Part shown: in pieces, positions 42,162 to 50,635 of the stretch
Numbering within the stretch: position 1 is the stretch's first letter
How the letters are laid out: every line of letters starts with the position of its first letter
Assembly: GCA_031315995.1 (NCBI GenBank)
Contig: JALDRG010000003.1
Coordinates: 248,001-312,000, forward strand
DNA: 64,000 nt
Origin: Nitrospira sp.
GTDB taxonomy: Bacteria > Nitrospirota > Nitrospiria > Nitrospirales > Nitrospiraceae
Reading direction: 5' to 3'
Notes under the pieces: generated by a model
What the model was told of the DNA's origin: nothing
Seen by the model: only the letters and a program-made list of their open reading frames with translations
Database searches by the model: none
Program-made: the position numbers and the translations under genes

Positions 42162-43181
42162 TTAAGGGTTCATCGTCAGTACGGCGCGAAAGCGCACCTT
42201 GCCGCTCATCATCTGCTGATAGGCCTCTGAAGCGCGCGCGAGGGGAAACCGTTCGATCATGGGCCGGACCCCTGTCATCGCGCTGTAGCGCAACGTGTCT
42301 TCCGAATCCTTTGAGGTGCCGGACGGCCAGCCTTGGATCGATGCGCGTTTCCCGATCAAGGTGACGGCATTCACCATGACCGGTTCACCGGGCGCGGCCA
42401 CGATGAGCAGGGTGCCGTTGGCCCCAAGCCCATCCACCATCGACGCGATGGCCTGACTGTCCGGCGCTGTCGCGAGAATGACGCGGGCTCCGCCTAACTT
42501 CTGCAGCTCCTCTCCCGCATTCACGGTCTTGGTATCGAGGTAGTGCTTGGCGCCCAGCTTGCGGGCGAGCGGTTCCTTCTCCTTGTTGTGCCCGATCGCG
42601 ACAGTCTGAAATCCCAGCTTGGACGCGAACTGAACCCCGAGATGCCCCAGTCCTCCGATTCCCTGCACGGCAACCAGGTCGCCGGCCCTGGCGCCGCTGT
42701 TGCGGAGACTGTTGAACGTCGTGATCCCTGCGCACAGCAGCGGCGCGGCTTCGTCGGCAGCTAAGTCGTCAGGAAGCGACGCGACGGCTTCGGCAGGAAC
42801 CACGGCATACTCCGCCCACCCTCCGTCGTAACTGATCCCGCAGACCTGCCCGAACCGGCAGAGGACGAAATCGCCTCGGCGGCAAGACTCGCAGTGGCCA
42901 CAATGGCCGCCATACCAGCCCACACCCACTCGTTGACCTTTCTTCCAGGCCGTGACCCCTGCGCCGACTTCGTCGATGCGTCCGGCGATTTCATGGCCGG
43001 GAATCCGAGGATATTGAAGACCGGGCCAAAGGCCTTCCTTGACGAACTGGTCGCTGTGACACACGCCGCAGGCCTCAACCTTGATCCGCACCTGCCCGGG
43101 TCCCGGTTGCGGCACCTCGCGTTCAGTGAGTTCCCATTCCGCCCCCGGCCCTGTGACTTGAACTGCCCTCATCTGTGCCAT
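42162..43181 (-). CDS. zinc-dependent alcohol dehydrogenase
   Basis: 339 residues from the ATG at 43181 (AGGAGG eight bases upstream). The catalytic zinc site is CGVCHSDQF, GHEIAGRI and the structural zinc cysteines are GHCGHCESCRRGDFVLC. The dinucleotide fold is VAVQGIGGLGHLGVQ. It is close to the AdhA/YahK-type NADP enzymes. It is the first gene of the set ending with OsmC and HAD, so aldehyde or alcohol stress is a likely context. Confidence 0.93.
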   Translation of the reverse strand: MAQMRAVQVTGPGAEWELTEREVPQPGPGQVRIKVEACGVCHSDQFVKEGLWPGLQYPRIPGHEIAGRIDEVGAGVTAWKKGQRVGVGWYGGHCGHCESCRRGDFVLCRFGQVCGISYDGGWAEYAVVPAEAVASLPDDLAADEAAPLLCAGITTFNSLRNSGARAGDLVAVQGIGGLGHLGVQFASKLGFQTVAIGHNKEKEPLARKLGAKHYLDTKTVNAGEELQKLGGARVILATAPDSQAIASMVDGLGANGTLLIVAAPGEPVMVNAVTLIGKRASIQGWPSGTSKDSEDTLRYSAMTGVRPMIERFPLARASEAYQQMMSGKVRFRAVLTMNP

Positions 43182-43414
43182 AGCCCGCACCTCCTGGATC
43201 GATGAACACCTCACCTGTGGGCGACCCAACGCTGCCGAATCTCAAGCCCCGCAAAATGAGGCATATCCTGGAATCTTTGGTGACCTCGTCTTCGCTAGTG
43301 GAAGTTATGTCAGGAGTAGAAAGAGCGCCTCCAACGGCGATACTCACCACTCATCTATCGTTACGGTTGGATAGTCTCAAAGCGGCCATGTTCTCGGAGC
43401 CGCTTGAGAACGTG

Positions 43415-43786
43415 TCATTTCTCAATTGTGAAACCATCATCCTTCCACCAGCGCCATCCACCATCCAATTCCATGATCGGATAACCTTTCTCGGCAAACT
43501 CTACGGCGCCAGTCGCGGCGAGATGACAAACCTGCGAATAACAATAGAGCACGTTCACCTTGTCCTTGCGCAAGCCTTTCAGGGACTGCCACTGATCCTT
43601 CGGCAGATTGACCGCGCCCGGGATGTGTCCCTTGGCAAAATCTTCGGCGGCCCTCACGTCGATCACATTCACTTCATTATTTTTCATCATCCGTTCCAGT
43701 TCCACTGGACCGGTCGTAAAGGCCATCTTCGCTTCGAAATATGCTTTCGCCTTGGCGGGATCCGAGATCATCGCGTGCATTGCCAT
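43415..43786 (-). CDS. single-domain rhodanese-like sulfurtransferase
   Basis: 123 residues; CAAGGAGGG precedes the ATG. The pattern is NEVNVIDVRAAEDFAKGHIPGAVNLP, then LYCYSQVCHLA, where the active-site loop C-Y-S-Q-V-C starts with the catalytic Cys, and GYPIMELDGGWRWWKDDG. It has no signal peptide and acts in the cytoplasm on thiosulfate or persulfide. The leader shares the string CTCCTTGGTTGTATGA with the exported duplicated-domain gene's leader. Confidence 0.92.
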   Translation of the reverse strand: MAMHAMISDPAKAKAYFEAKMAFTTGPVELERMMKNNEVNVIDVRAAEDFAKGHIPGAVNLPKDQWQSLKGLRKDKVNVLYCYSQVCHLAATGAVEFAEKGYPIMELDGGWRWWKDDGFTIEK

Positions 43787-43947
43787 GGCACCCTCCTTGG
43801 TTGTATGACATCGACCAATCCGTCCATGCGTCATTCTGAACGTTTCGCGACCGGCAGAACAAGAGCGCATCGTACGTCACGATCATGCCTACCGTTGTCG
43901 CGAACGTCAGGGACAGACTCCACAACGTCAGCGAGTCTCTCCATTCT

Positions 43948-44274
43948 TCAAAACCCTGGACGGCCTCGGGCCGGTTGCGAGAGCGGCTCGCCGTTCGACG
44001 AATCAATCCTATCCATTAGACTTTCCAGGACGGCGCGCATCAAACAGCCTCTGGCCTCAAACGTCACCCCTCGGCGAAGCATCTCCGACAGCAGGGCCTT
44101 TCCCTCCCCATCCACGTGGGTCGTCTCGCGAAGATCGACCCGCCATTGATCTCTATGACCAGCTCCCGCCTCCATCCAGCAGCGCCGCACTTCCTGGACC
44201 CAGGCCCCGACCAACCGTCCCGCGAGGGCGACTCTGGCTCCCTGAGCATTCCGTACGATCGTGATTTTCAACAT
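43948..44274 (-). CDS. STAS-like anti-sigma-factor-antagonist domain protein
   Basis: A 108-residue protein with the STAS layout: KITIVRNAQGARVALAGRL, then a helix WVQEVRRCWMEA, and WRVDLRETTHVDGEGKALLSEML, the loop in which a Ser/Thr is the phosphorylation site (here Thr-Thr-His-Val-Asp). The last 20 residues are disordered. No sigma-factor kinase is in the window. It is separated from the Spy-like gene by 59 bases. Confidence 0.7.
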   Translation of the reverse strand: MLKITIVRNAQGARVALAGRLVGAWVQEVRRCWMEAGAGHRDQWRVDLRETTHVDGEGKALLSEMLRRGVTFEARGCLMRAVLESLMDRIDSSNGEPLSQPARGRPGF

Positions 44275-44333
44275 GACCGTCCATCCTTGTCACTCTACTA
44301 CAGTCTGGAGATACGCCCCGCAGACGAGGCTCC

Positions 44334-44774
44334 TCATCTCGTCTCCTCATGGCGTGCCATCCAACGGCGAATGTGCTCCACCGCTTCAGCCTTCTGTTCG
44401 GGACGAAGGCTGGCATGCCACTCGGCCAATTTCGGCAACACACGCTGCATCATGTGAGTCTGCTCGGCTTGATGCTGTTCGATCAGACGAGCCACCTTCG
44501 CTTGATCGAGGTGATCATTCTGCACCTGCGCAATCAACTCCTCCGTCAACGCGTGATGTTCCCTTTGGGACTCAGCACGAGCCGCCAGCGCTTCGTCCTT
44601 CACGGCCGCGAGTCTGGCCTTCTGTTGATCGTCAAGATTCAGATGTTTGGCGATTTTCTCCGTCATCCATTCAGCCCGTTCCGTTGGGGTGTGGTTGCGA
44701 TGGCAAGCTGCCGTCGCGAACAGACCCACGACCAACATGATCCCGACCATCGCTCTGATGACTCTCGTCTTCAT
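44334..44774 (-). CDS. Spy/CpxP-like periplasmic protein with lipobox
   Basis: 146 residues from the ATG at 44774 (AAGGGAG upstream). The signal segment VIRAMVGIMLVVGLFATAACHRN has a lipobox (TAAC), so it is probably lipid-anchored. The mature part is helical and rich in Gln, His and Glu, with LNLDDQQKARLAAV and LRPEQKAEAVEHI, the LTxxQ motifs of Spy/CpxP chaperones that bind unfolded periplasmic proteins or metals. Its histidines suggest metal binding. It follows DoxX by 48 bases. Confidence 0.82.
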   Translation of the reverse strand: MKTRVIRAMVGIMLVVGLFATAACHRNHTPTERAEWMTEKIAKHLNLDDQQKARLAAVKDEALAARAESQREHHALTEELIAQVQNDHLDQAKVARLIEQHQAEQTHMMQRVLPKLAEWHASLRPEQKAEAVEHIRRWMARHEETR

Positions 44775-44822
44775 GGCAGTCTCCCTTCTCTCGTGAACAG
44801 TAGTGTCGAATGCGACCCGCAC

Positions 44823-45326
44823 TCAGAATATGCGCGAGGCAAAACTCGCCTCACGTGACTTGGAAGGCGGGGAGGCCATGTTCTCGCCGAACCGGCGCGC
44901 GATCAATCCGTCCAACGACCACTTCCCTCCACCCGCGACTAGCAGCGCCAGGCTCATTCCGATGACCAGCAGATGAAATTCGAAGCCTTCACCGGCCTGC
45001 TGGCCGAACCAGTTCATGAAGAACCCATGCGGTACGTGCACGGTCGCGATCGCACCTAGCATGATGACGACGAAGCTTGCCGCCGTAAATCGTGTGAGGA
45101 GCCCCGCCATCAATCCCAGGCTCCCGACAGATTCGCCGATGATCACCAGGAACGCTACGAGCCAGGGAAGCCCCATTTTTTGGGTGAAGAACCCCATCGT
45201 CCCGTCGAAACCGTTTCCGCCAAACCAACCCAAGAGTTTCTGGGCGCCGTGCGCGAAGATCACACCACCCAGCACCACTCGCAGGATCAAACCTGTCCAG
45301 GAATCATCAGTTTTAAAGAATGACAT
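44823..45326 (-). CDS. DoxX-family membrane protein
   Basis: 167 residues with four helices: [58 protein letters not shown] and [28 protein letters not shown] and the conserved GES pattern place it in DoxX/YqjF. These proteins influence redox homeostasis or membrane sulfide or quinone chemistry. The ATG at 45326 has AAGGAGG. It lies 14 bases after a 47-residue membrane gene, on a transcript from the sigma-54 promoter at 45530-45544. Confidence 0.93.
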   Translation of the reverse strand: MSFFKTDDSWTGLILRVVLGGVIFAHGAQKLLGWFGGNGFDGTMGFFTQKMGLPWLVAFLVIIGESVGSLGLMAGLLTRFTAASFVVIMLGAIATVHVPHGFFMNWFGQQAGEGFEFHLLVIGMSLALLVAGGGKWSLDGLIARRFGENMASPPSKSREASFASRIF

Positions 45327-45340
45327 GGCACACCTCCTTG

Positions 45341-45484
45341 TTATCGTTGCGGCCGATTGCATTGACTCATAACCCGCTGCCGAGCCGACCCGATGATCCA
45401 CTCTGTGACGGCAAGATTGAGTAGGATGAGTGGAATCCCCATGAACAGTCCGTACCACTCGATCAACAGCCTGATGTCTTTCAT
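45341..45484 (-). CDS. 47-residue membrane protein ahead of doxX
   Basis: A short gene. ATG at 45484 with GGGGGTGA upstream, reading [18 protein letters not shown] and one hydrophobic helix ([16 protein letters not shown]), then a short basic tail ending RPQR. The first gene after a sigma-54-type promoter and 14 bases from doxX, so likely a functional partner. No family recognised. Confidence 0.75.
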   Translation of the reverse strand: MKDIRLLIEWYGLFMGIPLILLNLAVTEWIIGSARQRVMSQCNRPQR

Positions 45485-45529
45485 GAAGTCACCCCCGGTT
45501 CACTTGTGCGTTGTTACCCACCGGTAATG

Positions 45530-45544
45530 GCAAGAGCCGTTCCC
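45530..45544 (-). promoter_or_regulatory. sigma-54 promoter of the small membrane protein / DoxX transcript
   Basis: On the minus strand GGGAAC-GGCTC-TTGC matches TGGCAC-N5-TTGC at eight of ten positions with the GG and GC pairs at the correct ten-base separation. Initiation would be near 45518, with a leader of about 35 bases. The paired UAS at 45654-45687 is centred 134 bases upstream. Confidence 0.7.
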
Positions 45545-45653
45545 AACCATACCTATCCGAACACGGCCGTCTAACATACTGAAATCATTGTGAAGCCTAA
45601 TACGTATTCAAGGTGAAGCCGGCAAGGCAGATTGGCTGTGACGACTGAGTTGC

Positions 45654-45687
45654 GACGAACGATCGTCAGTGACGATGAGCATCGTCA
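45654..45687. promoter_or_regulatory. paired activator sites (UAS) of the DoxX promoter
   Basis: GACGA-N4-TCGTC (45654-45667) is followed after two bases by TGACGA-N6-TCGTCA (45670-45687); the latter extends to an 11-bp-armed palindrome (45667-45690). The same two motifs, in the same order, lie upstream of the second sigma-54 promoter. Confidence 0.75.
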
Positions 45688-45736
45688 CTGTGTCGGCGAC
45701 GACGATGAGACAGGGTGAAATCTCTGAGACCAAACA

Positions 45737-45770
45737 CGAAGGCCACGCCATCGTCATGGCGTGGCCTTCG
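45737..45770. terminator. hairpin between the duplicated-domain gene and the DoxX regulatory region
   Basis: A perfect 15-bp inverted repeat, CGAAGGCCACGCCAT, with a CGTC loop, 41 bases after the stop at 45811. The T-tract on the minus strand is broken (TGTTTGG), so termination may be partial. Confidence 0.8.
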
Positions 45771-45810
45771 CTCGACAGAATAGCCCGCTCCCTATGTATC
45801 GCTCCGAGGA

Positions 45811-46782
45811 CTACGACTCCGCCTTTCTGAGATCGATCACCACTCCGTTCTCATCCAATTCCACGATCACCTCAGAACCTTCTGCGATCGGCTTGGTTTT
45901 CACTTCCATCCGATCCAGCGGGAACACCTTCTCTCCTTCCGGCGTCCAGAGCTTGATTTCTTTTTTGGTAAGCCCCGCATAAATGAGTTTGCCTGTTATC
46001 AGGCGATGCTTCCCAGCCTTGTTTTTATGCTTTCCGTGATGATCGATGACGAGGTTCTCTTCATTCAGCCACAGCGTCACCTCGTCGCCGACTGCGGCAT
46101 CGGAGGGAGCCGTCTTGGCATTGATGGTGTACTGGCCCACCGGGGTCTTCACGTACACGAGGCCCGACTGCATTTTCGTGACGACGCCATTCAAGGTCAG
46201 GTGATTGCCGGCGGTGGTATGGGGATGGTCATCGATGGCCATCTCCACCGTCATGCGATGCAGATCAATGACAGTCCCGGCTTCATTCAGTTCCACCGTG
46301 ACTAATGTGCCCTCCTCAATTCCACCTGTTTTCGTCTCAAGCCGGTCGAGCGGGAAAACTTTTTCACCTTCCGGTGTCGTGAGTTTGATTTCCTTCTTCA
46401 TCTTCCCGACATACACCAATTTGCCGGTGACGAAACGATGGGAATGAGACGGATCGCCCTTCCGATGAACATCGATCACGGTGTTGTTTTCGTTCATCGT
46501 CATCTCCACCTCTTCCCCCACTGCAAGATTCTTGGAGCTGGTATCAGAGGTAATCATCAGGGAGCCCCAGGTTGTCTTCACGGTAATGTAGTTCGACTCC
46601 ACCTTGGAGACCACACCGCTGACCTTCATATGAGTTCCAGGTCCGTGCGTATGCGTCCCTCCCTCGTCGGCCAGACCGGGCGATACGGCAAGCAGCAGGC
46701 TCAGAATTATCGCGCCTGAAACCGATTGTGCCCCCGACCAACGCGAGAGTAATTGTCCTTCTATGTCACGATGCTTCATCAT
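45811..46782 (-). CDS. exported protein of two tandem repeats of a ~135-residue domain
   Basis: 323 residues from the first of two adjacent ATG codons, after AAGGAGGAGG. The signal peptide is GAIILSLLLAVSPGLADE and a His-rich segment (GGTHTHGPGTH) follows. Two repeats, about residues 45-175 and 190-320, share YVGKMKKEIKLTTPEGEKVFPLDR / YAGLTKKEIKLWTPEGEKVFPLDR and VVSKVESNYITVKT / VVTKMQSGLVYVKT, so they arose by duplication. The strand-rich pattern suggests a small beta-barrel fold for each unit. Function unknown; the His-rich part could bind metals. It is transcribed from its own sigma-54 promoter. Confidence 0.85.
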   Translation of the reverse strand: MMKHRDIEGQLLSRWSGAQSVSGAIILSLLLAVSPGLADEGGTHTHGPGTHMKVSGVVSKVESNYITVKTTWGSLMITSDTSSKNLAVGEEVEMTMNENNTVIDVHRKGDPSHSHRFVTGKLVYVGKMKKEIKLTTPEGEKVFPLDRLETKTGGIEEGTLVTVELNEAGTVIDLHRMTVEMAIDDHPHTTAGNHLTLNGVVTKMQSGLVYVKTPVGQYTINAKTAPSDAAVGDEVTLWLNEENLVIDHHGKHKNKAGKHRLITGKLIYAGLTKKEIKLWTPEGEKVFPLDRMEVKTKPIAEGSEVIVELDENGVVIDLRKAES

Positions 46783-46857
46783 GGCCTCCTCCTTGGTTGT
46801 ATGAATTCCTGTCGTCATCGCTGCAGCTCGAGTCATGCGGCGCTGCCTGGGAATATG

Positions 46858-46872
46858 GCAAAGACCGTTCCA
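46858..46872 (-). promoter_or_regulatory. sigma-54 promoter of the duplicated-domain exported protein
   Basis: On the minus strand TGGAAC-GGTCT-TTGC differs from TGGCAC-N5-TTGC at one position. Initiation near 46846 leaves a leader of about 64 bases. The GGAACGG-YCT core is shared with the promoter at 45530-45544. Confidence 0.8.
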
Positions 46873-46981
46873 ATCAATTCAGGCACGGGAAAATTACGGT
46901 AACCGCTTGAAGCGGCAGCAGAAAGAGGCCGGCAATTGGAACGGGGTGGTCAAAAGCGCAGCGAGGTGACGATGCGTGCGC

Positions 46982-47016
46982 GACGAGGAGTCGTCAGGTG
47001 ACGATGCGTGTCGTCA
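46982..47016. promoter_or_regulatory. paired activator sites (UAS) of the duplicated-domain gene promoter
   Basis: GACGA-N4-TCGTC (46982-46995) is followed after three bases by TGACGA-N6-TCGTCA (46999-47016). Its centre lies 135 bases from the -24 element, nearly the same distance as at the other promoter. The 15-mer AGGTGACGATGCGTG occurs twice (46964, 46996), 32 bases apart. The site overlaps the activator gene's stop codon. Confidence 0.75.
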
Positions 47017-49095
47017 TTCCCTTGGACGGGAGAGGCCGAACTTCTTGATGCGTGACGTGAGCGTGGTGCGCTTGAGACCGAGCTTGGCCGCGGCGCCGTC
47101 CGGACCGCCGATCACCCATCCGGTTTCGCGCAACACTTGTAGGATATGTTCGCACTCGGCGTCGTGCAGTGTGGCGCTCGGCACAGGGACTTTCCGTTCC
47201 TCCAGCTTCAGCTCCTGGAGCGGAACCTGGAGATGCGTCCCCTGGGTGAGAATGACCGCGCGCTCCACCAGATTCTCCAATTCGCGGATGTTGCCCGGCC
47301 AGTGGTATCGAGACAGGGCTTCCAGCGTAGGGGTAGGAATTGATTCGATGTTCTTTTGCATGCGCGCGGCATGGTGCTGCGCGAAATACCGCACGAGCAT
47401 TGGAATATCCTCCCGCCGCTCTCGGAGAGGCGGCAGGGTCACGGGGAAGACGTTGAGCCGATAGTACAGATCGCTTCTGAACCGATTCTCCTCGACCAGC
47501 TTGGCCAGATCTCGGTTCGTCGCGGCGATCAGCCGGATATCTACCCGAATGGTCCTTGTGCCGCCGAGCCGCTCGAACTCCTGTTCTTGGAGGACGCGAA
47601 GCAGCTTGGACTGCAGTTCCAACGGGATTTCCCCCACCTCATCGAGAAAAATCGTCCCTCCGTGCGCCAACTCGAACCGACCCACTTTCTGGGCGATCGC
47701 CCCTGTAAACGCCCCCCGCTCGTGACCGAACAGCTCACTTTCCAGCAGCCCGGTGGGGATCGCGGCACAATTGAGCTTCACAAACGTCCGCTGATGGCGG
47801 CCACTGAGCCGGTGAATTGCCCTGGCAATCAGCTCCTTCCCCGTCCCGGTCTCGCCCTGGATCAACACGGTCGCCTGGGTCGGCGCCACGATCTCGACTT
47901 GCCCGAGAACCTGTTTGAGAACCCGACTATCGCCGATGATGTCGTCAAATCCCTGCTCGAGGCGAATTTCCTCTTCCAGGTACAGCTTCTCCTCGGTCAA
48001 CCGGTCCTTGAGTTCGGTGATCTCCTGATAGGCCAAGGCATTCTCCACCGCGAGGGCAATCTGGCCGGCTACCTGACTCAAAAACTCGACGTCCTGCTCG
48101 CCGAACGCCTTCTCCTGACGGCTGGCCAGATTGAGACAGCCGAGCACCCGGTCGCGCGACAGCAGAGGCAGCGAACAATTCGACTGAAATCCCTTCTCCA
48201 CCAGGAGCCTGGTGACGGCATGAGGAAAGGCCTGCATCCCTTGCCGATCATGCACGACGACGGGCTGCTTCGTCTGAAGTGCGACCCCGGCAGGCGAATG
48301 GTCGGCATCGCTCGTGCCCCCCTCCGTCAGCGCCCCCTCGTTGTCAGGAAAATCCAAGGCATAGAGTCGGACACGTTGCGTCTTGTCGTCGTAGAGAATC
48401 AGGCTGGCATATTCTTGCGGCACCATCTTTCGCAAACAGAGACTCACCGCACTGAACACATCGCGCAGGCTGAGCTTGGAGACCATGGTGTTGGTCATGC
48501 GCAGCAACAGACTGAAGCGATCCCGCTGACGTTCCACATCCCGTCTGGATGCCTCTGCCGCTTCACGGTTCAGAACGTTCTCCACCGCCACGGCAACCTG
48601 CCGCCCGATCTGCTGCATGAGTTCCAGATCACGCTCCCCATAGGCCTCCTGCTGCAGACTCAAAAATTCCAACGCCCCCAGCGCTCGCATCGCCGACGTC
48701 AACGGCACCAGACAGCAGGACTGCACGCCGTCTTCCTGCATCAAGCCAATCACCTTCGGCCAGCGGGGCTCCTTGGCCAGATCCTTGATGAACAGCGGCT
48801 GCTGGGTGTCCCACACGAGGCCGGCCGGTGTCTCGGCAAGCTGAGTTTCATGGCCGCCGACAATGTCCGCCGGAACATTGGCCCGCAACACATGAAGGCG
48901 CATCACACGCCGTTGAGCGTCGTAGAGGGAGAGGCCCACGAAGTTGACGGGAACGACCAGCGGCAGACGGCGAGCGAGGTCCTGCACCAGGGCCGGTAAG
49001 TCAGAATGGCTCGCAATGGCCTCCACGACCTGAAGCAGGGCGCCATAACGCCCACTGTCCACTTGCGTCGGCGGTTGGAGTGGTCGGTCGCTCAT
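47014..49095 (-). CDS. sigma-54-dependent transcriptional activator with two GAF domains
   Basis: 693 residues from the ATG at 49095. Two GAF domains (about 20-165 and 195-340), a coiled coil, then the AAA+ ATPase: Walker [24 protein letters not shown] (loop that contacts sigma-54), Walker [10 protein letters not shown], and [11 protein letters not shown] Fis-type helix-turn-helix ends the protein ([25 protein letters not shown]). There is no receiver domain, so a ligand bound by GAF is the likely signal, as in FhlA and NorR. It adjoins both sigma-54 promoters of this window. GAF2 contains two Cys residues within the fold. Confidence 0.95.
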   Translation of the reverse strand: MSDRPLQPPTQVDSGRYGALLQVVEAIASHSDLPALVQDLARRLPLVVPVNFVGLSLYDAQRRVMRLHVLRANVPADIVGGHETQLAETPAGLVWDTQQPLFIKDLAKEPRWPKVIGLMQEDGVQSCCLVPLTSAMRALGALEFLSLQQEAYGERDLELMQQIGRQVAVAVENVLNREAAEASRRDVERQRDRFSLLLRMTNTMVSKLSLRDVFSAVSLCLRKMVPQEYASLILYDDKTQRVRLYALDFPDNEGALTEGGTSDADHSPAGVALQTKQPVVVHDRQGMQAFPHAVTRLLVEKGFQSNCSLPLLSRDRVLGCLNLASRQEKAFGEQDVEFLSQVAGQIALAVENALAYQEITELKDRLTEEKLYLEEEIRLEQGFDDIIGDSRVLKQVLGQVEIVAPTQATVLIQGETGTGKELIARAIHRLSGRHQRTFVKLNCAAIPTGLLESELFGHERGAFTGAIAQKVGRFELAHGGTIFLDEVGEIPLELQSKLLRVLQEQEFERLGGTRTIRVDIRLIAATNRDLAKLVEENRFRSDLYYRLNVFPVTLPPLRERREDIPMLVRYFAQHHAARMQKNIESIPTPTLEALSRYHWPGNIRELENLVERAVILTQGTHLQVPLQELKLEERKVPVPSATLHDAECEHILQVLRETGWVIGGPDGAAAKLGLKRTTLTSRIKKFGLSRPRE

Positions 49096-49188
49096 CGTGG
49101 TTAGTATGCCTTCTGCCCCATCCCCGCGCAACGACTGTGCGCAGGTCAAGCGCTCATCCTTTTCTCTGGCATCCCCGTATGTGCGTTC

Positions 49189-50202
49189 TCAGAAGCCTGC
49201 CAGCACCAGTTTCCCGCGCGTCCGGCCGCCTTCAATCATCGCATGCGCCTTTTTTAGATTCGCGGCGTTGATCGTGCCCAGATTCTCTGCCAACGTCGTA
49301 CGCACGACGCCTGCATCGACCAAGGCCGCGACCTCATCGAGCAACATATGTTGTGCCGACATATCCGATGTTTGAAAGACCGGCCGCGCAAACATAAACT
49401 CCCAATGCAACGAGGCGCTCTTGCGTTTCAGCTCCGTCGCATCGAGGCTCGTCGGATCATCGATGAGGCCGAACTTCCCTTGCGGAGCGAGTGCCTCCAC
49501 CAGTGCGGGATAGTGCGTATCAGTGGCATTGAGACCGGCAATGAACTCAACCTCTGGAATAGCGATGTCGCGCAGCTGTGCCACCAGCGGTTTCGTGTGG
49601 TCGATGACATGATGGGCGCCAAGATCCAGGCACCACTCACGCGTTTCCAAACGCGAGGCCGTGGCGATGACCGTGAGTCCGGTGAGGCGACGTGCCAACT
49701 GGATCAAGATCGAGCCGACGCCGCCCGCCGCCCCGATGATGAGCAAACTGCCCGCATCGGAGGGCTTTCCCGGACGCACGCCGAAGCGATCAAAAAGCAA
49801 CTCCCACGCTGTGATCGTCGTGAGCGGCAGGGCCGCGGCGGCGGTGAAGTCGAGGCGTTTCGGCTTCTTTCCAACGATCCGTTCGTCCACGAGATGAAAC
49901 TCCGCGTTCGTCCCCGGACGCGTGAGCGACCCCGCATAGTAAACCTCGTCTCCTACCTTGAAAAGCTTGGATTCCGACCCTGCCTCGGCTACCACCCCGG
50001 CCGCATCCCACCCTAGGATCTTATATTCCATCCCTTCCGGCACAGCGCCCGCGCGGACCTTCACGTCCACGGGATTGACCGAAATGGCCTGCACCCTGAC
50101 CAGCAGATCACGTCCGCTCACGGCAGGTGTCGGCACCTCAATATCCATAAGCGACTCGGCATGGCTGATCGGCAACGGCTTGTTATATCCAACGGCCTTC
50201 AT
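49189..50202 (-). CDS. zinc-type alcohol dehydrogenase / quinone oxidoreductase family protein
   Basis: 337 residues, from the ATG at 50202 (AAAGGAGG upstream). The NAD(P) fold is LLIIGAAGGVGSILIQLARR, and the substrate domain lacks zinc-binding cysteines, as in quinone oxidoreductases. The LPLTTITAWELLFDRFGV segment fits the zinc-type ADH family 1 model. It is downstream of a broken SDR gene and of the long redox operon, on the same strand. A role in quinone or enone reduction is inferred. Confidence 0.9.
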   Translation of the reverse strand: MKAVGYNKPLPISHAESLMDIEVPTPAVSGRDLLVRVQAISVNPVDVKVRAGAVPEGMEYKILGWDAAGVVAEAGSESKLFKVGDEVYYAGSLTRPGTNAEFHLVDERIVGKKPKRLDFTAAAALPLTTITAWELLFDRFGVRPGKPSDAGSLLIIGAAGGVGSILIQLARRLTGLTVIATASRLETREWCLDLGAHHVIDHTKPLVAQLRDIAIPEVEFIAGLNATDTHYPALVEALAPQGKFGLIDDPTSLDATELKRKSASLHWEFMFARPVFQTSDMSAQHMLLDEVAALVDAGVVRTTLAENLGTINAANLKKAHAMIEGGRTRGKLVLAGF

Positions 50203-50328
50203 CACGAGCCCTCCTTTCGTGTCGACATCCCATTTCGGATGAACTGATGACGGTGTCGAAGTCTCACGCGCCGTGATGGCGAAGATCGACCGAAGGCATC
50301 AACCAGCTTCCCGTCATTATGCATGCCA

Positions 50329-50498
50329 TCAGAGAATCGAGCGGATGACCACGCCGTCCACACGGAGGGCCGTGCCATTGGTCGCAGCGAACAGCGGGTT
50401 GGCGACGAACTCCACGGGGCGGCCACTTCAGCGGTGGTGACACATGGTTTGAACAGCAAACTGGGACGGACAGTGCCGAAGAACTTTGTCTCCACCAC
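50329..50498 (-). pseudogene. 3' remnant of a frameshifted short-chain dehydrogenase gene
   Basis: Reading from 50498 the frame gives ETKFFGTVRPSLLFKPCVTT AEVAA and then leaves the SDR pattern; shifting one frame at about 50427 gives VEFVANPLFAATNG and ALRVDGVVIRSIL ending at TGA 50331-50329. This is the usual C-terminal end of an SDR (conserved 'NG-x-x-x-x-V-D-G-G'). The rest of the gene, including the Rossmann and catalytic parts, is missing. It is 130 bases from the FNR-like gene. Confidence 0.7.
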
Positions 50499-50635
50499 AG
50501 GACATCACGGCGGGTACCGCCGTGGTTTCCGACAGATCTCCGTAGGTGTGAAGTGAACATTGGCAGGGCACGGTTGATGATCAAGCGGAACCCAGATTGA
50601 CGCCACGTCTCAAGAACAGCCTGCAGCTACTCGCG

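Noticed and set aside
43677..44006. minus-strand frame with a possible membrane helix between the rhodanese and STAS genes
   Set aside because: It overlaps both real genes in another frame, has no ribosome-binding site and no family pattern; a small gene inside cannot be excluded.
43202..44149. 315-residue plus-strand frame
   Set aside because: It is antisense to the rhodanese and STAS genes, both of which have motifs and ribosome-binding sites.
47356..48999. 547-residue open frame on the plus strand
   Set aside because: It lies wholly inside the sigma-54 activator gene on the other strand and has no recognisable domain; a GC-rich shadow frame.
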